This document shows positions 41,900 through 55,295 of a DNA stretch of 64,000 nucleotides, piece after piece (position 1 is the stretch's first letter; each line of letters starts with the position of its first letter). The notes under the pieces were generated by a model. It was given only the letters and a program-made list of their open reading frames with translations, was not told the DNA's origin and did not search any database. This stretch comes from Paragordius varius (Eukaryota > Nematomorpha): assembly GCA_964247055.1 (NCBI GenBank), contig OZ176054.1, forward strand, positions 4,340,001-4,404,000, read 5' to 3'. A program made the translations under genes and the position numbers.

Positions 41900-44800
41900 T
41901 ATTTATAATTTTCAAAAAGACTATTGATAATATTATGATATGTATTAGAAGGAAAACAAATAAGATTGATGTTTTGGAACTTACTAACTTACCGGTATCG
42001 TCCGAAATCAATATTCAAAAGAATGGAAAATTTATATTGAAAAAGTACAAAAATAATACCGTCATTTTAAACCTCATGCTGGCCAAACAAAATAATGAAC
42101 AGCTAATTAAAAAACTTGTAACACATTCGGAACATAGAAACATCATTAAAATATTTGGTGTACATTATGTGGATAAAGAAAAATGGTTAATACAATTTTA
42201 TTGTAAACGCGGAAACTTAAACCATTTCTTAAGGCATAACACCAAGATCGAGATGGATTTTAACCTGAGATTTACTTTTCTTATGGATATCAGTGAAGTA
42301 TTATAGCAAACTTATATTTTTTGATGAAAATCATGAATAATACAATAATATTTTAAGTCCTATAATTTTTTAGGCATTTTTTCGTAAAATTAGATGGAAA
42401 TATCGTAAATGAAACTTTAAAACTTTACATTCAAATATGCAATATATTCTAAAAACCAGGTGGTTTTCATACCATATGTGATTTTTTTATTTTCTTTAAG
42501 TTTTTCCTTTTGTCAATTGAAAAACCCATTTCCAATTATATGGCCGTTTACGCTATTTATCCAATTATGCGGCAATAATGGTGATTAAAAAATTTATTTT
42601 TATGAAATATTTATGATTTGAGAGCTGAAACCTTCATGATAATGAATATCGAAATGATAAATGTAGAAATACTTAAAGAAGGGTCAGGGGCGTACCGAGG
42701 GGGGGCAAGGGGGTGCATCATGCCCGGGGGCCGTTGTTTAGGGGCGCCTAAATGATTTTTAAAATTAAATTTTAATTATGCAAAAATAATAAGAACTTTC
42801 AAATGAGATTTTTCAGCAATTTAGGTAGCAACCCTATAATATATACTATATTATTCACCTAATTAGTACCATTGAATAAATTTAGTATCATATAAATATA
42901 TATATTTAAAGATTTAAAATTTATATGACTGTGCTGTCCTATCTATGGTGTTTAGGTTACAACGTTTGTATTTTTTTTACTAAATTGTTTTATTGGCTTT
43001 TAAAAAAGGGGGGAGGGGCGCCATAAAAGTTTTATGCCCCGGGCGCCGCAAATGCTCGGTACGCCACTGAGAAGGGTTATTATAATTTTTATGCTGTTAG
43101 CCAAAATCAAAACATTGCATTTCATTGCACATTAGATCGAATAAAATGTAAAACAATAGCGGAAAACGCGTCAACTAAATTTTATGTTAGTGTGTTTCAC
43201 AAGTTCATAAAGGCAAAACATTAAAGATATGTAGTTGGCTCGTTTTCCTCTATTTTATTTAATTTTATGGTGCGATAAAACTACGATTTTTTGAATAGCA
43301 GCGAAATTAAAATACCCTTTGTGATATTTAAACAACATTTATGTACTTGTAATGGTAAAGGCGGATTGATTATGTTTTTATCCTAATAATTTTAGCTATC
43401 AAATGATTATGATTTATTAATACGCACCGTGAGTTATACACAATTTAATTACTACACTACATAATCATTTAATTTAATAGTTCTTTAAATTAGTGTGTTT
43501 TATCGACACTTAAGGAACAATTAATTTTAGAGTTATATTTTAATTTTTAATCATTTGGATATTAATAAATGATGGGGTTTTATTCAGAAAAACCAGATCG
43601 TTCTATAATGTGGTTACTAAATAACTTATTATTAAACCAATCAGGAAAATAATAGGGCCTGTATTTTATTTTGCGATATGCAGAAGTTATTTGTCCGATT
43701 TAATATTTTTATAAACGCAAATACCTTAACCGAGTGATTTCCAGCCTGGGGCATGTCCCCGTTTAAAAATTATTTAAATTTTTTCACAGAATAATAACAA
43801 AAAACCATAATTTGCGGTGAGTGCAATAAAAAAATTGTTTTCGAATTCTATCTTTAAGAAGCGTAATAAGTTCCATTTCTAAGGATGAATTTAAAACAAT
43901 GGAATTAGCAAATAAAAACTGGTAATTTAAATATGATTTTGTAATCCAAGACGATCTGTGAAAATGTAAATTAAAATAATCTCCCCATTATATTTGTTAA
44001 CTTTTTTGCGTATAATAATAAAAAAAACCTGCGTAAATCCTTAAGGGAATGAATAATGACCCGGGTATCTTTTTAAACAGAAAACTTTCACAGTTTAAAA
44101 TTTTAACTTTTTTGGAGTGTGGCTCAATTAATAAACTTTTTTTATATTTTTTCTGGTCCATAGGGATTGAACTATCTTCATAATCATTCAATATATCATC
44201 ATAATTTGCAATTGTCTCAGTGTTTTTTCACATCCAATTTCATGATAAAAATTTCATTGAAAGATGTTTTCAAATCAAAGAAGAAAAACGTGTATTATGA
44301 TACTGAATTTGATCTTACAAACGGTAACGATATACTAAGTATGTAGATTACTACAAAAGCGATATATATAGCATGGGTATCATGTCATATGAAATATTGG
44401 CTTATAAACCTTTACAATTGAATGAAGAATCTCCAGATCTATCTAAGGAGTTAAAAACACTAAATACTCCAAACATTTTGATACAATTAATATCTGGATG
44501 TGTAGGTCCAGTTGCATTACGGCCTGATTCTCTAACCTTTATAATGAAAATGCGCAACATAAAAAAGTTAGAATCAATCGATATCAACTTACTAACATCG
44601 ATGCAAAACAGAGTTGAAAAATACAATGCAGATATTGAAATCCGGATCAAAAATCGCACCAAAGATTTGGTAAAAGAACAAACACTTATCGACAATTTAT
44701 TGATGCAAATGTTACCGAGGTTTGTAGAGTTAATATTACTTATTACTGTAAGTTAAAAGTCGATTATTGCTGTTAGGAGCACATACTAATTATTGTGATT

Positions 44801-46539
44801 AACTTGTATATCATTACAGGAAAAATACAAATTTGACTTTTAGAGCTTATAATTGGGTACAGAGGGTTTGTCGGAGTTAAAATTGGAACACGGATGTAGT
44901 TAAAAATCTTTCGTTGTGGGATACTGTTTAACCTGAAAGTTTGTTATCAATAAATGGTTCTCAAAAACGTAAATCGGTTCTTGTTCCGTTGATCCAAATA
45001 TAGAATATGATTGCTTTATGTTGAACACCCTTTGTGTTTTCTTTAGTTAATTTGAGCTGTATCTTTTTAGATATGTTTATTAAAAGTTAGATTTGTTTGG
45101 AACCACTGAAAGTTAATTTTTCAACTTGACAATCGTATTTATATTTTTAATTTATGATCCCGACGCCACCCGGATTAATAAAATCGGTTTCCTTTCCACC
45201 CATTTGCGTGAGAATAAACGTGGGGCAAAGTTAGAAATTATTTATACATAAATGAAGGGGCTTATTAGATGGTCCTTTGAGTTTTTAAAAAAATGGCTGG
45301 GCGACATATCCTTATTTACGTTGGGACTAAAGATGTTAAAAGCGCTTGAATATACTCTGTGCATATAATAAAAAATTTAAGTAACTATTTTACACTTTCC
45401 AAGATATTGCCTCACAACCAATAATATATAGAAAAAGCTACATAAAAATATTCATGTTTTATTTAAAAAAATGACCTATTTAAAAATAAATCTGAAAAAA
45501 TACAGGCACTATTTATTAAAACATGAGATATTTTAATTTTTACGATATACACTGTTTTCAGAGGTATTGGGGCTAACCCAGTTAATTTTTTTAAGAATAT
45601 TCGAAAATAATATATTGGGCCTAATGTTCGATATAATTGTATACGTCCATATTATTTATGCATTATAAAATAATTGCAAATAATCATGGTTATCAATTTA
45701 TTATTTATAGAGATATATCGGTTAATGAATACAAAATTTGCCAATATTATGACACGGCCACAATATTCTTTAGTGGCATACATGAATTTCATAAAATTTC
45801 GATGGATGTTTCACCCAAAGAAGTATAACTTGCCAATAACTATTAGTTGATAGCCTTTTTGAATGAAATATATATAATCATGGATGAATTAACTGGATAT
45901 TATCAAGTTTACAAAGTAATATAAGTATTTCGTCAAAATTATATATACTATTTTAATGTTAAAGTTGTATACTTTACTTGATTTGGTAGGTATTAAGTTC
46001 AGATTGAAAAACAGCAGATAACCTTATAGATATATAATATTGTATACAGGTGGAAACGATTAGGGATTCATATATGGTTGTGTCCGGCGTCCCAAAATAT
46101 ATCGACAACCATGCTCAAGAAATCGCCAATATGGCTCTAAATATAATGAACGAATTTCTCCACAGAAAAATTGCAAACATCTATTTCCAACTTCTTATTG
46201 GAATTCATACAGGTGACATGTCTATTTATTTAGTGTGGCTTTTTTAAAATTTTACTCATATAAAATCAAGTGTAAAAGATAAAATATTTTTTTTTATTTT
46301 TTTGTGTACATAAGGGGGCTGTGCGGGCGGAGTTGTGGGCAAAAGCGTTCCAAGATTTTGCCTTTTCGGAGATGCCATCAATTTGGCTTCGCGTTTACAA
46401 ACTTCAAGTTTACGTTGGTATAATTACTATGGATTCTTATAATTTAGCATCTAAAATACAAGTTAGTGAATCCTTTGTACATTGCATTCAATCCACCCAT
46501 CAATATGTGGAGCGTGGGGACCTAGAGATCAAAGTTTAA
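41900..46539 (+). CDS. Receptor-type guanylyl cyclase, partial and degenerate
   Basis: Makes cGMP when active. Exons placed: 41900-42297 (start uncertain, perhaps ATG 41935), 44221-44323, 44347-44719, 45711-45822, 45847-45915, 46050-46212, 46315-46413, 46448-46539. Kinase-homology pieces: [43 protein letters not shown]. Then the dimerisation helix ([20 protein letters not shown]) and a cyclase domain ([36 protein letters not shown]). The usual FSDIVGFT motif reads FSGIHEFH: the first metal-binding aspartate is glycine. The second (RDSY) is kept. The glycine-rich catalytic end after EIK is missing. No extracellular domain is visible, and an exon between 42297 and 44221 may be missing. The last seven exons keep frame. 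A family-2 MITE lies in the first intron. Possibly a regulatory or dying copy. Confidence 0.75.
42685..43069. mobile_element. hAT-type MITE, family 2, copy 2
   Basis: Perfect 8-base duplication AGAAGGGT (42677-42684 and 43070-43077). Inverted ends CAGGGGCGTACCGAG and CTCGGTACGCCACTG. Lies in the intron 42298-44220 of the cyclase. Confidence 0.92.
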
Positions 46540-46928
46540 ACTATTATTACAAAAAATTAAAGTAAAAATGTAAGGAAACGTTAATATATTATACAATACA
46601 TTATTTTTTACATTACATATATATGTATGCACTTTTGATAGGGGAAGGGTGTGATCAAGACTTATTGGTTATTAGATATGAATAATAAAAGGGACACACT
46701 GTAACATAATAGAGGTATATAATCTGTACACTGCATATACATAATACATAATTATAGATCTTTATTATAACATTTCTCCACCACAAACACAATATATAAA
46801 ATATACTTATTTACAAAGCATTACTCAACTTTATCACAAATATTTTTTTATACTTCCAGAATTTATATTTTCGGTTCAAATTTTATGATAAATTAATTGA
46901 TTTACATTCAAATTCTAATAAATAACTA
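46540..46928. other. Intergenic between cyclase and semaphorin (same strand)
   Basis: 389 bases of AT-rich DNA. No repeat or RNA gene was seen. It should hold the semaphorin promoter. Confidence 0.4.
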
Positions 46929-49900
46929 ATGAGGATGTTTTATCCAATTTTATTTGTGTTATTATTGAAGAACATACTGTCTGAATTCTATCCAACTATC
47001 CGTATTACAAGTAAATTTTTTATATTTTTTTTAGATCATATTTTTGGAAACTTTTTACAAATCCTAAGTTATATACAAACTACTTTTATTTACAATATAT
47101 AATTTGGTAACTAAAATTGTTGTTTGTCTAATAATATAGAAGATATTGAACTGAAAAATCGATAAATTCCATTACATAAATACACTTAATACTTTAATAG
47201 CCAATAAATTTTGATTCAATTTACATTAAAATCTAAACACTGTTTACAACAAAATTAACAGGTGTAATAATAGATGTTAAATTTTGTTATAATTATAAAT
47301 AATTAAAATATCACAAGGATCTATAATCTTTGACACAGACTAAAAATCATGTACCGGAAAAAATAATTAAGCTTACAAATATCTTATCTTGGTTTATTTG
47401 AATGTGCCGACTTTATCTTATATGGGGTACATGTAAAATATTTGATGGTATTTGGATTAATTAATATGGGAAACTTATCAAATTTTAAATTATCTTAGCG
47501 GCTTATAAAATGTAAATTTTAATCGCTACTAAAAATATTAGTTTAATTTGTCATTTACCCTTTCTATCTTAAAATAGGTAAATATTTTGAATCGCTTTTA
47601 ATAATTAATAATAATAATAATATTAATAACGCCTCTTTATTGGGGTTGATAAGGGTATATATTTGTCAATGTTTACTATATATTATTGATAAGCCCAATG
47701 AAAAAGAGTAATATAATTCGGAAAAAAATTACTTTTTATCATTTAAATATATATTCATTAGCCAGTCTCACAAACATATTTCCCTTAAAAACTTGGATTA
47801 TTTTATTTTTTCTGGCCTCTAATAATTTTGAAGGTGTCTATATGGTTTTCTTTGATTTTTCCCCATTTTACTGCACACCAAACTTACGAGTGAACCAACG
47901 GAAATCATTTTCCATCGCAAATTTTAATTTCATATAAATTAAATATCATATGTGACGCCTTATAAAAAATCTAAATGAAACTTGGCGTATTTTTTTAGTG
48001 ATATTAATAAAACACTCATAAATCGGTAACAGTTTTTTTAGAATCGTAAAAACTAAAATTTACGTAGAATGTTATTTGGCATTATAAAGAGAACCAAATA
48101 TAATTCGTATTCAGTGACTTGATGCTTTCAATTGAAAAAATTGACATCTTTGTTCTTATACAGGGATCTATTCAAAAATATTATGCATAAAATACTCGAT
48201 TAAATAATTTATTTTAAAGTTTTTTACATCCCATGAATGAATATATACTTCTACACAATTATAAAATGATTTAAATCTGTTAATTATTAGCATTTAAACA
48301 TCAAAAAAACAAAATAATCTCTTTTTATGGTGATAGGCAGGTGAGTTAATTTTACCTAACGAATGTCGTACATGTCTGGTCAAATGAGCAAACCAAAATA
48401 ATCGATTAAATTTAAACATTCCATAATTACATTATTATAATTATAGGGTACGTATGGTTTAAATTGATATTATTTTTTAAAAGGTGCATACTTTTATTTT
48501 ATAATCTAACAAATATGGGCTGTACTTAGTTTTTAACGTCTTTTAATTGGAATTAAGAAATATTTAAAAATATGTGTGTAATTTATGGCGATTTATTGAA
48601 TTAACACAAAAAGGCAAAAAATCAAACTTACTGATTTTGGTGAATGAGCCGGCGAATGGCTTCAATGTCTTACAACTTGTAAGCTGGTATGAAAAAATCA
48701 CCATTTTTCTAAAAAAATTTTAAAATCTTTTAATTCAAAAAGTATGATAAAAATATGGATTTATAAGAGTTTTAACGAGTTTATTACATGGGAAGTTTCT
48801 CAGCTCAATATGACCCTTTCTATATCATAATTAAAAGCTCTTAATATATGTATTAATATAAAAATATAACTATATTAATGTTACTTATAAAATATTTGTC
48901 TTTCTAGAATTCGAAAATAAATTTTCTAATGGCAAATTACTATATGATGAGTTACTGCTCAACCATGACCAAGATAGTTTATATGTTGGAGCCATGTAAT
49001 TTTTGCGTTATATGTTTTAGGAATTCCATTTTCAAATTGAATTTGACCAATATATCCGACCTAAGCAGCGTAAGTATTTTTAGTTTATTTTATATAATAT
49101 TATTAATTATATAAAATCGATTCTTTCCTGCAATAAGATTTTTACGAGAGAATAAAATCTAAACATTATTGTAAAAATCATTTTTATCAATTAATTAATT
49201 AAATATAATTTATTTTCATATAAAAAAATATCCAATGATAACGCACGAAAATTAACTTTTGATTGTCCGAAATGAATATTTCATACTTTGAAACAATTAA
49301 AATAGCTGTTTTTTTTCATTCAAAAATTATATAAAATTTGGCTTTTTTTAATATTTGGCCTAAGCCTATTAATTTTTAGGCGATTTTGATTTAAAAAAGC
49401 TCATTAAGGGAAGAGGGTCATTATGAGTTCTATTGTTTACAGTAAAATTCTATATTTTAGTATATTAAATATACGTTTTTATATCGGAACCAATAATCAT
49501 CGTTAATATTGTACTGATTTTTTATTACAGTTTTCACAAATCACCATCCCTGCAGTCAAAAAAGATGTACAAATGTGTCAAATGAGAGTCGGGTCTAAAA
49601 AGCAGGTAGAAACTATTCTTAATTTTAGTTGGAATGCCATAACTTTTTTAGAGTTTTACGCTTGATGGAAAATGGAAATATATATGCTTGTGGAACTGGA
49701 TCTTACTCACCCAAAGATTATATTATATCAGTAAATTTACTCTTTATTACTTATATTTATTAAAAAACAATAAAAATAATCTCTATAGCGATATAAAAAA
49801 TATTGCGACCATATTTTATGTAATATACCACAAAATACCCAAAAACAAAACCAAAAGTTTGTTCCGCGTTGAATTTTTAAAATTAATTTATAATAAAGAA

Positions 49901-52900
49901 AGTTAACATTAGTTTAACCTTAATACTAGCGAAACATGATGGAAACTTATTTATATTCTATTATATTTTAGCTTTTCGGCACCATAAAGTTACTCTGCCC
50001 CTTTTACCCTTTTACTAATCTGGCCCAATGAAACATCATGAATATATTTGTTTAACTTACAATATGTAGCGAAGATTATTAAGTTATCTAGTTAAATATG
50101 AGTACTTCCGATAGGGTGACTAAACATCTAAAAAAATTACATCTAGCTTTATTAAAACTCGCTTATATGGTACAAATATTTTATACTCCCAATATATAAT
50201 TTATTCGAAAAAAAAGTTTTATGTCTGAACTTTATACGTTTCAGACAAGATGCCAACGCATCGATTCAGAAAAAATATCTAAGTAAAATTTTTTGTATAG
50301 CATGATCTGTCCAATTTCACCTTGTTACCGCCAAATGGAAACGGTATTGGTAAATGTCCTTATGACGTGCACACATCCTTTGCTTTAATATATTCAAGTA
50401 TTACTTCATATATAAATAATATTTGTTTTGAATTAAAATTACGAAATAAAAGTCCGGGAAAACTATGCATTAAAATAAAACCTTTAGTATTTTAAATGTG
50501 GTACTCCCCAAAAACTTTATAAAATATTTTTCTTGTCTCAAGGGTCGTGCAACATATAATGTCGACTAATGCAGATGTTTATAGTTTAAATAAGTACATC
50601 ATAATAATATTAAATGTAGAATTCAGAGCCATGAAAAGCAATTACTGGGCCTCGACTTATGTACCACTGATCTAATATATACACATATTTATTATTATGG
50701 TTAAAATTTAATAATTGATCATAAAATAAGTTGTTTAATTGGAAATGTAAATCTATCCCCTGAAGTGTTAACTTTCAGAATTAACCATTTTTTTATTTAG
50801 CCACCAACAATATAAACAATGAGTCTTTCATCTATTCTGGAACTTATAGGGATTTAAACAATGTTTTCCCTTTAATATATCGATCCCCAACTACCGAATC
50901 CTCCGAAGAAAATATTTTAGAAACTGACACGGCTAGCTTAATTATGATGAACGGTTCAATATTTATTATGCAATTATTTTGTCCTCTTTGTATATTTGAA
51001 ATGTTAACGCAAGATAACTTTTATATATGTATAGAACCAGAGTTCATTAAAGCAATCGAATGGGACGATGCAGTTTATTTCTTTTTTAACGAAAATTCCC
51101 GTTATGGAGATATGTGTGTTAACCATGAGAGAATGGCCAGAGTCGCTCGAGTCTGCAAAATGGATCAGGGAGGAACTAATGTTTACAAAAAATATTGGGC
51201 AACATTCGTCAAAACGAACCTAATATGTTATTACAAAACAAATTATAGCCAATCAATAATACTGAATATTCTAAAAGACATATATGTTGATAAGGAAAAG
51301 CCATACATATTTTACGGCTTATTCTCAGCCAATATGTAATAGTTATATATTTTTACTTTAGTGGTGATTTAACTCTTTCTGCTATTTGCTCATATAATAT
51401 ATTTGATTTGGATCAAACGTTTGTTAGCGATTTTGTTCCTAACAGCATGCCTTCAGGATCCAAAAAAGTTCTACCCGTCTTAAATACTAATGAGAAAGTA
51501 AAATTAATAACCATAATCAATTAGTGTTCAAAAAAGTTAAATACTCACGAATATTCCAATGACGAAATCGCATTTAAGAATCAACATTCCCTAATTAAAA
51601 AATCAGCTTTTCCCGATCAAAATAATTCAATATTTTTCACGCAAAAATTTCAAATAAACAAAATACTGATTGATACTGCAAATTATGAACAGATAATATA
51701 CGGAATTTTAGGTAAGAAATTTAATATCATATATTTTAGAAAACAAATTATATAAAATTAGCTATGATCGATATGTCAACGCTTCAAGGATCGTGTCTCT
51801 ATTAGAACTCTCCCATAACATAACCAATGCTCTCATTTACAAGGTATATCAAATTATAATATTGTTATTTTAAATTTTTTGGGGCATTATCACTGTTCAA
51901 CGTTACGTGACGCTGCAGGCTTAGTCAAAAACGACATGTGTTTATATCGCCTCTAACTATCATTTTGTCGAATAAAAGGAATGTTAAATATGAAAGTTTA
52001 ATTTATTAATGATGACAATTTTTAAATATTAACAATGCGCTGGCTTGAGTTTACATGGCTCAAATGGTTGTAAATTATTTAACATGCTTTTTTATATTTT
52101 TTGATTGAATAATAAGAGTTTTGCAAAACTGCTTTAAGGTCAGCTTTACCTGGCCACTATGATTGTTGTTGTTGATGCTAAGGTCGATTCCGACTAACTG
52201 CAACATTGAAAAAATAACTTCTCCATTCATTGCGAATACAAGATCTGGCGTTCAGTTCGGATAATGTTTGGATGGTTTCTTTGAAATCCAACGAGTTCTT
52301 CTTCTTCCTCTTTTGAAACACCACTCACTTTTTCCAGTATCAGTGACTTTCAATTGAGTTAGATCTCATAATGTGGCCGAAATAGGATAGTTTTTGGCGT
52401 ATTAGGCTGCACAGATGTGACCTTTCTGGATTAATTTTATATAAAATAGTGGAGTTAAGAAATTTGTCTGACCATTTTGTTTGGAGAAGTTTCATCCAAA
52501 CCTTCGAAAGAATTTATTAGTCGTTCGTCATATTTTTTTCAGCGTTAATTTGCACCAAGAGTTCGAATTTGCATATATATATATAATATATATATTTGGT
52601 TTTTTTCGATTTTAATAGGAAAACTTATTTATATCTATGGCCCACCAAATTGTAACTATTAACGTTGATGTTTGCCACCATTATAAAGCGTGTGCTGTTT
52701 GCAATAATGATCCATCATGTTTATGGGATGAAAATGAGGTTCGATGTTTACGTATGCGCCAAAAAAAGTTACTTTTTCAAAATAATCAATGTAGATATAT
52801 TCCAATAACAACCAAACTTGACATTTGTTTGACAGGTATTTATATTTATATGTTTTATATATAATTACACCTTAATTACATATCGTTAAAGAAAAAAACC

Positions 52901-54450
52901 TTAGCTCAAGATACAGTAACAATTATAATAAAACAGAAAAAAAACTTAAAAATTAAAAGACAAATACTTTTTTGCAGCCATACTTTTTAAACCTTTTTCC
53001 CAAATTTATATAATTACAATTGAAATATATAGTAATTGAGTCAGTTGCCAATCTCGCTATTACCTATTTTTCAACTAATAACTTGAAAAATGGAGGTTAA
53101 AAAACTTATTGTCCATTTAAAAAAATACTTGTCGTTTGGATTTTAGGTTTTGTATAATTTCAATTTTTACTGTAATCTATCCCTATCAACATTTTATTTT
53201 GCTAATAATTAAGTAGCAGTAATTTGCTCATTTTTTCTTGTCATCAGTTATTATATAAATAAGAGTGATAGTTCTACAGTGTCTAATCTAATTTAGTTTT
53301 ATATCTATTTTTTAATTGGCCAAATAAAATCTAGCTATATATTATTCATCATTTTTATTTTAATTTTTATCAATTTTAAATGTTCGACATAATATGGGGA
53401 GCCGAAATCGGCACCATTTAAAATTATTTTATATTTTAGGCAAAAAACTAGCCAAGAATATTACATTTGTGCCTGGGAGCTCTGTATATTTGTCCTGTTT
53501 GAATGAAAAAGATCTAAACGATATAACATGGCTCAAAAATGACGAAAAAATTGTCTATAACAAGAAAACATTCCTGACTAAAAACAATGAACTCCTATTA
53601 ATATACTTAAATTATCAGGATGAGGGGGCTTATGTCTGCAAATACAAAGATTACATAATAAACAAATTCAACTTGCTGATGGATCAAGGTTTGAAAAATA
53701 TTTAATTGCTATATAAGTATAAGTAAGTATACATTGCTAGTATTTCATTTATTATTGCGCGATAGCTTATTCAGGAAGATGAAATATTATTGTTTAAAGT
53801 TATTTTTTACTTTATAATATAATTAGCCATTAAATATGATCTTTGCTGTGTGATATCTAGCAATATTTTACGAAAAAAACTAGCAATGTATCTTACTCAT
53901 ACTGTATATAAATAAAATTATTTGATATTAACATATATCTATCCATAAAAATGATGGATTTATATAAAATTGAATGGATTTGACAACCCCAAGCTTATTT
54001 ATTGCAAAATATGGGAACAATATTATAATAAAATCACATTTTGTAAAAAAATATACAAAAACTGGTTTGAGATCTCAATAATTTTTGATTTGTTTTACAC
54101 GAAAGACTAATGTAATAATATTAAAATTTACTAAAGTAATTTTGGCGAATGGTTTAATATTGAACATTACTAAAATTAATTTTATTTCGCGTAATTTATA
54201 ATTAAAAAACATAGCATGCAATCTTATTTTAAAATTGCCTAAAAAGAATGTATTAGTAATCAATGGTCCATCGAAAAAATAATCATTATTTTAAATAATT
54301 TTATTTATAGGGAAATGCCACGCACCCGAAACTCAGCAAGGTTATCAACATAGTTATGGGGAATGGTGCAGAGAATTCGATTCGTACAAAAGGGAATTCG
54401 TTAATTGGCGTTTGAATAAAAATGAATGTTTGTCATCTAACATTATATGA
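46929..54450 (+). CDS. SEMA2: Secreted semaphorin (Sema-PSI-Ig), class 2-like
   Basis: Extracellular guidance ligand for plexins. Fourteen exons: 46929-47010, 48908-48995, 49021-49069, 49531-49605, 49629-49730, 50301-50397, 50801-50953, 51014-51335, 51362-51497, 51525-51711, 51740-51843, 52619-52835, 53440-53688, 54311-54450; 666 residues, all phases matching. Signal peptide MRMFYPILFVLLLKNILS. The Sema domain fills about 28-470: SLYVGAMNSIFKLNL, LECHNFFRVLR, YACGTGSYSP, GKCPYDV, YSGTYRDL, VYFFFNE, RVARVCKMDQGG. PSI domain about 478-535 (CHHYKACAVCNNDPSCLWD). One Ig domain about 540-620 with YLSC and DEGAYVC. A short basic tail (EWCREFDSYKREFVNW) has no membrane segment, as in secreted invertebrate class 2 semaphorins. 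Assignment to class 2 is by architecture only. Confidence 0.9.
52150..52510 (-). pseudogene. LINE reverse-transcriptase C-terminal fragment in a semaphorin intron
   Basis: Minus-strand pieces LSYFGHIMRSNSIES, RGRRRTRWIS and, in another frame, LDFKETIQTLSELNARS. These match the order (GH-MR, then RRRTRW, then a helical end) found at the C terminus of RTE/CR1/Jockey-type LINE proteins. At least one stop and one frame change separate them. Only about 360 bp remain. The exact clade cannot be told. Confidence 0.65.
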
Positions 54451-55295
54451 ATGTGCAATTTATTTGATAATTTCGATAGTTTTGACAGAATTTAATAAAT
54501 TAAATTATTTATAAGTAAAATTGTGTCCCAAAATAAAAGTTTTCCTTAAAAATGTTATATATTATACGCTTACTAAATAAAATAATTTCAAATATTAAAT
54601 TATTTTATTTGGTATACAATCAAAATATATTCAATGCTTTAACATAAGTAATAATTTGAAATAGGGATCCATCGATATATCTTAAAAAATTTATAAATGA
54701 CTCGTCTTTAAATTTAAACAGCGAAGGGCAATAAAACAAAATACCCGACAAAATACTATATTGTTAGTCTTATAGATGGGCTAAATTGAAATAGAAAGAT
54801 AAAAACACTTACATACAATTACGCTTTGCGCCTTTAATATTATACATTGATCTCATATCATCATGGTTAATATAAAAAATGTTTGATAAAACGCTTTGAA
54901 ACTAGTATGATTAGATATGGATATTATGGGAAAGGGTTAAAATTTAAATTTATATATTTTATCATATCCGAATTATTGAAAATTTCATTCTAAATTTTAA
55001 TAATTTTTTTTGAAATCCACTGCAAGCACAATGCACTAAATCGGGGATAAAAATGTTGACAAATTTACATATTCGGGTAGAAAATATATATAAGGATTCT
55101 TATAGAGCACTTGGCTTTGGGGCTTACAAGTCACATAAGGTAAGTTATGTCAGCTGTTACAGCATTTTAAAATCGAATAGCATCTGCCCACAAAATTTAT
55201 TTCTGAAGAGGCTTAATGTTTCAACCTAAAATTTTTATGAGATATTTTAAAAAAAAAACAATATTGTACTAGTTTTATTATTTATATACCCTAAA
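54451..55295. other. Intergenic after the semaphorin
   Basis: AT-rich, no gene, RNA or repeat recognised. Confidence 0.4.

Noticed and set aside
42375-42460. Possible missing kinase-homology exon of the cyclase after 42374
   Set aside because: The acceptor is good, but no frame fits the phase with a GT donor and a recognisable motif.
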